From assembly GCA_937141995.1 (NCBI GenBank), contig CAKZQX010000721.1, forward strand, positions 1 through 6,646: a stretch of DNA of 6,646 nt, read 5' to 3'. The DNA is from an uncultured Chloroflexaceae bacterium. Its GTDB lineage: Bacteria > Chloroflexota > Chloroflexia > Chloroflexales > Chloroflexaceae. The position numbers and the translations under genes were made by a program. How positions within the stretch are numbered: the stretch's first letter is position 1; each line of letters opens with the position of its first letter. Shown here piece by piece: positions 1 through 5,373 of the stretch. The notes beneath the pieces were generated by a model. That model was not told where the DNA came from. It did not search any database and saw nothing but the letters and a program-made list of their open reading frames with translations.

Positions 1-3000
1 CCCCGTCTGTAAGCCCTGCCATACCGGACTGGTATCACCTCGGGCCGGCGAGTGACGCTGGAGCGCTTCATACAGCAAAGGTTCTTGCGCTTCATCATAA
101 TGAGCCACCGCTACCCGGCGCAGCGTATCTCCCTCTTCGAGAAGATCAACAACACAGATGTCTGCGATATAGGGCACTGCCAGCCGGGCAATATGTTGCA
201 GAATAATATCATAATCGAGTGAGGAGGCCAGCCGGCTACTAGCTTCAGTCAGGAAACGCAGCGCCTCTTCTCCCTGCTTACGGGTTGTAATATCGCGGAA
301 AGAGATGGCGATACCATCACCTAGTTTCACTGTCATATTGCGAAACCAGCCGGTAATACCCTCGCCTTGATAGTAGATCTCAATATCATGAGGTACACCG
401 CTTTCGACAACTTCTACATAGCGATCAAATAACCCACTTTCTCGATTTTGGGGCATCACATGGAGCAACCGCTGTCCCAGCAATTCCTGGCCGGCATGGA
501 GCAGTGTTTTGGCCGCAGCCGGGTTGACATACTCCCAGACGAAATCGACGATCGTCTGATCAGTGTTGCGGACACTGCGCATGATTGTGAAGGCATCGAG
601 CGAAAGTTCCTGGGCGACCCGGAAACGCTCCTCGCTCTGTTGCAGTGCGGCGACCGTCCAGGCGCGCTGCAGAGCTTGCGCACACTGTTGCCCTAACGTT
701 CGTAAAAAGGATTGATCATTTGCATCAAACGTTCGGGGCGTGTCGAAACTCAAGCCCAACCCGCCCAGAGCCTGCCCATCTGTCCCCAACAGCGGAACGG
801 CAGCGTTGGCGCGTGTCCGTTCGTGGAGATATGATTGAGCCACCTGCGGATAGCGTACTACCCAGTCTGCGCGCGACTCGATCAGGACCGGCTCACAGGT
901 ACGTACAGCATCCCCCAGCGGAGTAGGGGCGGCTAGCGGGAAGCGCTTAAAATGTTCCAGCATCTCCGGCGGATACCCGCCGGCATTAACAATCTCAAGT
1001 TCGTTACCAGACTCATTCAGCAGTACCAGGCCACCGGCATAGGCACCGAGGGTGGCCATACTCTGGCCTACAATGATTTCTGCGACCTGTGCAGGCGTAA
1101 GGGCCGTTGCCAGGGCCGCCGTAACCTCTTGTAACCGGGTAATACGGATAGCGCTACGTTCGGCCGCCTGACGAGACTGCTGTTCCGCCGCGTAGAGTCG
1201 CGCATTATCCAGCGCCAGGGCGGCGCGGTCCGCCAGATCTTGCAGGAAATCCTGATCCTGGGGCAGATAGGGCGAACCCGGCCGACTGCGGGCACAACCT
1301 ACAACACCGATAACCTGCTGACGCACACAGAGCGGAACCATTAAGATACTAAAAATATCCAGTTGCGCCAACACCGGCCAGAGTTCCGGCATGGTATGGT
1401 TTTGTATAGCTTCCGGGGTAATTTCCGGAATGAGTTCCGCCTGTCCAGTCTGGACAACGCGACCCATAAACCCCGCGCCAACCGGGTAGGGAATATCCCT
1501 CATTGAATCTAACAATTCCTGGCGGGCTGCATCGGCATGAGCCGGCACCGTGGCGTTTAGCCAAGCTCCATCCTCGGATACCAGTTGAACGATGCAGATT
1601 TCCCCAATCACATCAACGATGAGTCGGCTCAACTGCTCCAAAATTGTCTGCTGATCAAGGCCGGATGCGGCAAAGGTATGTGCGGCATCGGCCAGCGCCT
1701 GCATCCGGGCAGCCTGGCGATTAGCCTGTTCTTCTGACTGCTGAATCTCCCGATAGAGACGAGCATTATCAATCGCCAGCACTGCTCGTCGTGCAACTTC
1801 TTCGACAAAGGCCAGGTCTTCCGTGGTATAGCGCCGACCTGAGTCTGCATAAACCAGGGAGATAACGCTGGACACACGATCGTGACCTACCAGGGGCACA
1901 CAGATGAATGAACTGATCTGTAACTCAGACAGGCGCTGCTGTTGTATGGCGTCAGGGGTAACCGTTGCTGCTGCCGTTTCTGTAAATTCAGCCACAAAGA
2001 GTGATTGACCAGTACGAAACACCTGTGCAATCGGGTGGTTTTCATTGTTAAGATCGAGAGGGTAATCTCGCACATAGCCCCGTACTCGTTCGGCCATGTC
2101 TACATCACCATACACCGCCGCAAGCCGGCTCGTCGCTTGATTTGCCTCCAACACATCGACAGTACACCAGTCCGCCAGATCCGGGACGATCACCTGGGCC
2201 AGGCGAGTGAGAATGACTTCGTAATCAAGTGAAGAGGAGAGAACGGAACTGACTTCGGCAACAAAAGCCCAGCGTTGTCGCGCAGTTTCTGTCGCCTGAT
2301 GCGCAACCTGTTCACGCTCCAACAACCAGGCACGCTCTGCTTCGATCCGGCGACGTTCCGTACTATCACGAAACACCAGCACGGCACCAATACTTTCACC
2401 CTGCTCGTTACGAATAGGTGCGGCATTCATATCAATTGAATATTCCGTGCCATCGCAGGCAAGTAACAGGGTATCAGTGGAAGGGCCAACAATTGTGCCC
2501 GCCTGGATAACCTGATCCACCGGGTTGGTCATCACCTGACGCAACTCGCCCTCATATACACGAAAAACCGTTGCGATTGGCTGGCCCTGTGCGGTCTTTC
2601 GTTCCCAGCCGGTTAATATCTCGGCACCCCGGTTCATAAAGGTTACATGCCCCTGCGTATCGGTGGCAATTACGGCATCGCCAATACTGGCTAAGGTATG
2701 TTCCCACTGCGCGCGCTGGAAATGCGCCATTGCCGTTGCTTGCCGGCGGGTCTCGGCCGCCCAACTGGTCAGAGCCGCAATACCGGCAAAGAAGATCAGA
2801 CGGAGGATCTCGCCGCTGTGAATATAGAACTGATAGAGTGGGGGTAAGTAAAAGTATTCTACAATCAGCACCGCTGCCAGCGTAGCCAGCAGGCCCGGCC
2901 CCAGACCACCATACCAGGCGCTAAATATCACTGCCCCATAAAAGAAAAGAAACACAGCCCCTTGCAATTGCCCTTCAAACAACCATGTCAGGAACCAGGC

Positions 3001-3087
3001 CGGCAAGATCAGCAGGACTACACTACTGTACTGGAATAACGATACCCGATACACGTTTAAATTACGCAAAGCCTGGGGTATTGCCAT
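1..3087 (-). CDS. Membrane-anchored multi-sensor signalling protein (DUF4118-PAS-GAF3-PAS-GAF), C-terminus outside window
   Basis: A single open frame of 1029 codons reads leftward from ATG (3087-3085) to the window edge with no stop. The ATG has a well-placed GAGGA ribosome site. Residues about 20-111 form four hydrophobic segments (about 22-38, 43-59, 63-82, 93-111), with AWYGGLGPGLLATL at 57-70, typical of the DUF4118/KdpD-like membrane module. A first PAS domain spans about 123-245 (LASIGDAVIATD, then FMNRGAEILTGW), GAF domains lie at about 270-450, 465-635 and 650-810, a second PAS at about 817-938 (SEERFRVAQE ... FRDITTRKQ), and a fourth GAF starts near 940. The GAFs end in the usual ALDNARLY-type helix. 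The protein probably integrates membrane and cytoplasmic signals. No H-box, HATPase, SpoIIE or GGDEF domain is visible; by family precedent a histidine kinase or SpoIIE-type phosphatase output is expected beyond the left edge, but that is inference. It is divergent from the rightward genes. Confidence 0.93.
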   Translation of the reverse strand, partial: MAIPQALRNLNVYRVSLFQYSSVVLLILPAWFLTWLFEGQLQGAVFLFFYGAVIFSAWYGGLGPGLLATLAAVLIVEYFYLPPLYQFYIHSGEILRLIFFAGIAALTSWAAETRRQATAMAHFQRAQWEHTLASIGDAVIATDTQGHVTFMNRGAEILTGWERKTAQGQPIATVFRVYEGELRQVMTNPVDQVIQAGTIVGPSTDTLLLACDGTEYSIDMNAAPIRNEQGESIGAVLVFRDSTERRRIEAERAWLLEREQVAHQATETARQRWAFVAEVSSVLSSSLDYEVILTRLAQVIVPDLADWCTVDVLEANQATSRLAAVYGDVDMAERVRGYVRDYPLDLNNENHPIAQVFRTGQSLFVAEFTETAAATVTPDAIQQQRLSELQISSFICVPLVGHDRVSSVISLVYADSGRRYTTEDLAFVEEVARRAVLAIDNARLYREIQQSEEQANRQAARMQALADAAHTFAASGLDQQTILEQLSRLIVDVIGEICIVQLVSEDGAWLNATVPAHADAARQELLDSMRDIPYPVGAGFMGRVVQTGQAELIPEITPEAIQNHTMPELWPVLAQLDIFSILMVPLCVRQQVIGVVGCARSRPGSPYLPQDQDFLQDLADRAALALDNARLYAAEQQSRQAAERSAIRITRLQEVTAALATALTPAQVAEIIVGQSMATLGAYAGGLVLLNESGNELEIVNAGGYPPEMLEHFKRFPLAAPTPLGDAVRTCEPVLIESRADWVVRYPQVAQSYLHERTRANAAVPLLGTDGQALGGLGLSFDTPRTFDANDQSFLRTLGQQCAQALQRAWTVAALQQSEERFRVAQELSLDAFTIMRSVRNTDQTIVDFVWEYVNPAAAKTLLHAGQELLGQRLLHVMPQNRESGLFDRYVEVVESGVPHDIEIYYQGEGITGWFRNMTVKLGDGIAISFRDITTRKQGEEALRFLTEASSRLASSLDYDIILQHIARLAVPYIADICVVDLLEEGDTLRRVAVAHYDEAQEPLLYEALQRHSPARGDTSPVWQGLQTG

Positions 3088-3094
3088 TAATATG

Positions 3095-3100
3095 TCCTCG
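3095..3100 (-). promoter_or_regulatory. Ribosome binding site of the multi-sensor gene
   Basis: On the minus strand the sequence CGAGGA ends 7 bases before the ATG at 3087. This is near-ideal Shine-Dalgarno spacing and fixes the start of the leftward sensor gene. The next residues lead directly into the predicted membrane module, which supports the same start. Confidence 0.75.
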
Positions 3101-3172
3101 TTGTATTGTAGAGCGTATCGCCAGTAACGGGATACATGGAAGATGGAAGGTAGTTTTGCATACAGCGCCATA

Positions 3173-3203
3173 ACCGGGTAGGCAAGATGTTGCCACACCC
3201 GGT
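3173..3203. repeat. Interrupted inverted repeat upstream of sensor gene
   Basis: The outer arms are ACCGGGT (3173-3179) and ACCCGGT (3197-3203), and the inner arms are GGCAA (3181-3185) and TTGCC (3190-3194), with loop GATG. The only interruption is a 1-by-2-base internal loop, giving 12 base pairs in all. It lies 86 bases upstream of the sensor ATG, so it could be in its leader or promoter. No T-run follows on either strand, so it is not a classic terminator. An operator or an RNA leader hairpin are both possible. Confidence 0.7.
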
Positions 3204-3410
3204 AGGACAGGTTGATCAAGCCGCCATGCTTGTATTGACTACATTTACCCGAGAAAACTCTATTCCAGCTTATTTAAGGTGAGTCGGTCACCCTACGCGC
3301 CGGTAGATCAAGATGAGAATATGTGGTTGGTACATATTGTAACATAAAATATTGCCACCTTGCTTTTTCGGGCCCATGCTAATAACGGTCAATCACAAAC
3401 TGAAAACTGC

Positions 3411-3440
3411 TTGCCAAGCGGTCACTCAATGCGGTACAAT
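3411..3440 (+). promoter_or_regulatory. Putative sigma-70 promoter of the coiled-coil/ATPase genes
   Basis: TTGCCA (3411-3416) and TACAAT (3435-3440) are separated by 18 bases and resemble housekeeping -35 and -10 boxes. Transcription would start near 3447, giving a short leader of about 27 bases before the ATG at 3474. The -35 box is overlapped by an odd palindrome GCTTG-C-CAAGC (3409-3419) that could be a repressor site. Both points are pattern matches only. Confidence 0.5.
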
Positions 3441-3473
3441 CGCATACAGAAGAAGTGACAGGGGGCCAGAACC

Positions 3474-3776
3474 ATGAACCAGGACCAGCTTCGACGTAAG
3501 CACGCCGATGTGCAGCAGCAGTATGAAGAACTGCGCGAAAAAATTGCCGAACTGCAGCAAGCCTATGCCGTTGCAACTGAGAATACTGAACGCGCAACAT
3601 TAAAGCAGCAGATCGCCGCAGCGGAAGTTGCCCATGTACAGATGGCGCAGGAGTTAGCCACTATCGAACAGCAGTTGCATCCCGATGACGCGCCGCCGGG
3701 GATAACCGCGCCGGCGGGCGGCGATACCGACACCGATATTGAAGTCGAAACGCTGATTGAGTTGCAGCCAAAGTAG
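3474..3776 (+). CDS. Small coiled-coil protein, possibly the N-terminal part of the downstream ATPase
   Basis: One hundred residues, preceded by AGGGGG (3460-3465) 8 bases before the ATG and by a plausible promoter. Residues 1-68 are almost purely helical and rich in Q, E, K, R and A, with two helices (about 4-30 and 38-68) broken around the TENT segment, as in an antiparallel coiled-coil hairpin. Residues 69-100 are a Pro/Gly/Asp-rich linker ending in ELQPK. No signal peptide, membrane segment or catalytic motif is present. From general knowledge, similar short coiled-coil hairpins occur as N-terminal oligomerisation or adaptor segments of AAA-like, TIR or NTPase proteins in Chloroflexota and Cyanobacteria. 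The frame stops at TAG (3774-3776) but continues open through 12 more codons into the ATPase ATG. It may be a separate adaptor subunit or the severed or readthrough N-terminus of the ATPase. Function is otherwise unknown. Confidence 0.8.
   Translation: MNQDQLRRKHADVQQQYEELREKIAELQQAYAVATENTERATLKQQIAAAEVAHVQMAQELATIEQQLHPDDAPPGITAPAGGDTDTDIEVETLIELQPK
3774..3776 (+). other. In-frame amber codon between coiled-coil and ATPase ORFs
   Basis: TAG is the only stop codon in the frame from 3474 to the final TAA at 4806-4808. The codons after it read APIFPPEPAEDS and then MRPNSPFYIERP, a Pro/acidic linker that joins naturally to the ATPase. The arrangement fits a nonsense mutation, a sequencing error, programmed readthrough, or normal termination with downstream reinitiation. 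Confidence 0.85.
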
Positions 3777-3803
3777 GCACCGATTTTTCCACCGGAGCCG
3801 GCC

Positions 3804-3808
3804 GAGGA
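3804..3808 (+). promoter_or_regulatory. Weak ribosome site for the ATPase ORF
   Basis: GAGGA lies only 4 bases before the ATG at 3813, shorter than the usual 6-9 bases. It would allow independent initiation, perhaps by reinitiation after the TAG 36 bases upstream, but the poor spacing also fits an ATG that was originally internal to a longer gene. Confidence 0.4.
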
Positions 3809-3812
3809 CAGT

Positions 3813-4808
3813 ATGCGGCCCAATTCGCCCTTCTATATCGAACGCCCGGGCGACCGGACGGTGATAACAACGATCCGCAAGCCGGGCCAGGGCGCGACGA
3901 TAACGATCAAGGGCCCGCCGCAGGTGGGCAAAAGCGCGCTTCTCGACCGCGCCGTCGCCGCCGCACGCGAGGCCGGCAAGCGGGTTGCCCTGATCAACCT
4001 CCAGGAGTTCAGCGCGGCGGCTCACACCGATGCCGATACCTTCTTGCGCCAGTTCTGCCGCCGCATGACGGCCGCCGCCGGCCTGGATGGATCCGCCGAC
4101 CGGCTTGATGCTGCCTGGAACGAACCACTCGACGTAACCCGGCGCTGCACTCACTATCTGCAGCAATACCTGCCGATAGGGCTGACGCAACCGCTGGTGC
4201 TGGCGCTGGACGAAGTCGAGAGCCTGCGTACCCGCCCCTTCTGCGGCGATTTTCTGGGGATGCTGCGCCGCTGGCACACATGCCGTGCCACCGATGAGCG
4301 CTGGCGGCAGTTCGATCTCTTGCTGGTGACATCCATCGAGCCCGATCAACTGGTAACGGACCGCAGCCAGTCGCCCTTTGACGTGAGCACGGTGATCGAG
4401 TTGAGCGACTTCACGCCCGATCAGGTTTCCCTGCTCAACCGACGGCATGGGATGCCCTTCACCTCGGGTGAGGAGCAACAACTAATTGCGCTGCTCAACG
4501 GGCACCCCTACCTGACGCGCCGGGCGCTCTACCTGGTAGCCGCGCGTGAGTTGCGCATGACTCCCGCCGATATTTTTGTCGATGCCACCAGCGAAGAAGG
4601 GCCGTTTGGTGCGCATCTGCGCGCTCAACTGCAGCGGCTCCGCGAACATCCTGATCTGGTCGCGCACATGCGCCAGGTATTGGAAAATCAGACCTGCGCC
4701 GAACAGAGTTGCTTGCGACTACGCGGCATAGGTCTGGTTCGCCGGGCGGGAAAGGCGGTACTCCCGCGCTGCCAACTCTATGCCAACTATCTTCGTGAAC
4801 GGTTGTAA
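3813..4808 (+). CDS. AAA-like P-loop ATPase (AAA_35 type)
   Basis: 331 residues. After FYIERPGDR (residues 7-15) comes a Walker A motif GPPQVGKS (34-41), a Walker B segment LVLALDEVESL (128-138) with Asp-Glu at 133-134, and a sensor-1-like strand LLLVTSIEP (169-177). SPFDVSTVIELSDFT (187-201) and NGHPYLTRRALYLVA (229-243) are segments I recognise as typical of the AAA-like family (Pfam AAA_35, an Orc/Cdc6- or STAND-like ATPase). The C-terminus (about 265-331) looks like a winged-helix lid ending in LYANYLRERL, as is usual for the family, so the domain is complete. All ATP-binding residues are present. No effector domain (TIR, CHAT/caspase, WD40, kinase) is fused. Family members are thought to act as nucleotide-driven switches in signalling or conflict systems; the specific role here is unknown. 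It shares the reading frame with the coiled-coil ORF just upstream and is probably co-transcribed with it. Expression depends on a weak ribosome site or on reading through the TAG. Confidence 0.88.
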   Translation: MRPNSPFYIERPGDRTVITTIRKPGQGATITIKGPPQVGKSALLDRAVAAAREAGKRVALINLQEFSAAAHTDADTFLRQFCRRMTAAAGLDGSADRLDAAWNEPLDVTRRCTHYLQQYLPIGLTQPLVLALDEVESLRTRPFCGDFLGMLRRWHTCRATDERWRQFDLLLVTSIEPDQLVTDRSQSPFDVSTVIELSDFTPDQVSLLNRRHGMPFTSGEEQQLIALLNGHPYLTRRALYLVAARELRMTPADIFVDATSEEGPFGAHLRAQLQRLREHPDLVAHMRQVLENQTCAEQSCLRLRGIGLVRRAGKAVLPRCQLYANYLRERL

Positions 4809-4837
4809 GTTACCTCACCCGAAACCACAGGTGACGT

Positions 4838-4884
4838 GAAGGTAGGGATTACAAGGTGACTCGTAACTCCTAACCCCTACCTTC
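4838..4884. repeat. Inverted repeat 1 (GGTAGGG type)
   Basis: GAAGGTAGGGATTA (4838-4851) is the reverse complement of TAACCCCTACCTTC (4871-4884) except for one position, with a 19-base loop. It starts 30 bases after the ATPase stop codon. No T-run follows, so it is a poor intrinsic terminator. The right arm with its flanks recurs at 5192-5210. Confidence 0.8.
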
Positions 4885-4904
4885 CACATATAACGAAGTT
4901 GACT

Positions 4905-4966
4905 CGCGCAACGCCGCAAAGCTATACAGTGTATGCAGGTCTTGGCACCCTTTGCGGCGTTGTGCG
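4905..4966. repeat. Inverted repeat 2 (17-bp arms)
   Basis: The arm at 4905-4921 (core CAACGCCGCAAAG) pairs with 4950-4966 (core CTTTGCGGCGTTG). The one non-complementary position would be a G-U pair in RNA, so a transcript would form an unbroken 17-bp stem. The 28-base loop itself holds a small hairpin, ATAC-AGT-GTAT (4924-4934). No T-run follows. Confidence 0.85.
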
Positions 4967-5039
4967 TGCTTATGTGCCACGCGTTACGCGGTCGTTGAAC
5001 CGGCGGGGAATCTCGCCTCCGCAGGGCGGAACATGACAT

Positions 5040-5088
5040 CTTTTTTCACAGAAACATTGCACGCCGTGCAATGTTTCTGTGAAAAAAG
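5040..5088. repeat. Inverted repeat 3: perfect 23-bp palindrome, 3-base loop
   Basis: The arms 5040-5062 and 5066-5088 are exact reverse complements around the loop GCC (5063-5065). The left arm begins with C and six T, followed by CACAGAAACATTGCAC; the right arm ends with six A and G. This T-stem-A order is the reverse of an intrinsic terminator (A-stem-T), so the element cannot act as a standard terminator in either direction. Cruciform extrusion, a dimer-binding operator, a long RNA hairpin or a relic of a palindromic mobile element remain possible. Confidence 0.95.
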
Positions 5089-5191
5089 CAACAACAGGAC
5101 CACGCTGCCGCAGGCGAATCGGGCTACCCGCGACTCAAACATCTGGTTTGAATATGCACCGTGTACGTCATGTTATTTGAAAGGTATTGTT

Positions 5192-5210
5192 CCTACCCCC
5201 TACCTGCCAC
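5192..5210. repeat. Imperfect direct copy of inverted repeat 1 right arm
   Basis: CCTACCCCCTACCTGCCAC (5192-5210) matches CCTAACCCCTACCTTCCAC (4869-4887) at 17 of 19 positions. Two copies within about 325 bases of spacer suggest a dispersed intergenic repeat or a repeated binding site. Confidence 0.6.
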
Positions 5211-5291
5211 CCCCAACTTTTCGCACGGAACTGCACAGGAATCAATATTGGCAACCTATATATCTCATTATGGCTCTCTGGTAGAGTAGTA

Positions 5292-5321
5292 TTGGCAGTA
5301 GCATTGTTTGCAGTTTATCCT
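5292..5321 (+). promoter_or_regulatory. Weak candidate promoter of the REC-PAS-GAF gene
   Basis: TTGGCA (5292-5297) and TATCCT (5316-5321) are spaced by 18 bases, with transcription expected near 5328. The -10 match is only moderate, so this is a low-confidence pattern match. Confidence 0.25.
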
Positions 5322-5373
5322 AGTTGCCACTGCTGCGGAAGTTTACACTTTTTGCATGGGTAGAGACAAAGGT

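Larger units (their letters stand above)
3088..3473. other. Divergent intergenic region, no gene seen
   Basis: These 386 bases separate the leftward sensor gene from the rightward coiled-coil gene. I see no credible coding frame. The region holds the sensor's ribosome site, an interrupted hairpin at 3173-3203, a short inverted repeat GGTGA-N5-TCACC at 3278-3292, an AT-rich stretch around 3318-3356, and a sigma-70-like promoter at 3411-3440 directed rightward. I found no convincing -35/-10 pair for the leftward gene: a TACAAT on the minus strand at 3110-3105 is too close to the ribosome site to be likely. Confidence 0.7.
4809..5373. other. Repeat-rich intergenic region, no convincing gene
   Basis: These 565 bases carry three sizeable inverted repeats (4838-4884, 4905-4966, 5040-5088), a partial direct copy of the first one's right arm (5192-5210), and small palindromes at 4980-4990 (CGCG-TTA-CGCG) and 5135-5151 (TCAAAC-N5-GTTTGA). 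A 110-codon frame at 4952-5284 runs straight through the perfect palindrome and has no recognisable domain, so I do not call it. No terminator of stem plus T-run form is evident after the ATPase gene. The last 90 bases should contain the promoter of the REC gene. Confidence 0.7.

Noticed and set aside
448..2764. Many short frames on both strands in the left part
   Set aside because: All overlap the continuous 1029-codon minus-strand sensor frame in other frames and have no domain content.
3654..4481. 275-codon open frame on the minus strand opposite the ATPase gene
   Set aside because: It is fully antisense to a gene with clear Walker motifs, in GC-rich DNA where such shadows are common, and its translation shows no recognisable domain.
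4838..5088. Terminator for the ATPase gene
   Set aside because: The stems are strong, but none is followed by a T-run on the plus strand; the palindrome at 5040-5088 has T before and A after the stem, the opposite of an intrinsic terminator.
4952..5284. 110-codon plus-strand frame in the spacer
   Set aside because: It runs through the right arm of inverted repeat 2 and the whole perfect palindrome, is Cys/Pro-rich with no domain, and I see no good ribosome site.
4809..5373. CRISPR array or insertion-sequence remnant
   Set aside because: There are no regularly spaced direct repeats, no transposase fragment and no recognisable target-site duplication; the repeats are mostly inverted and differ from one another.
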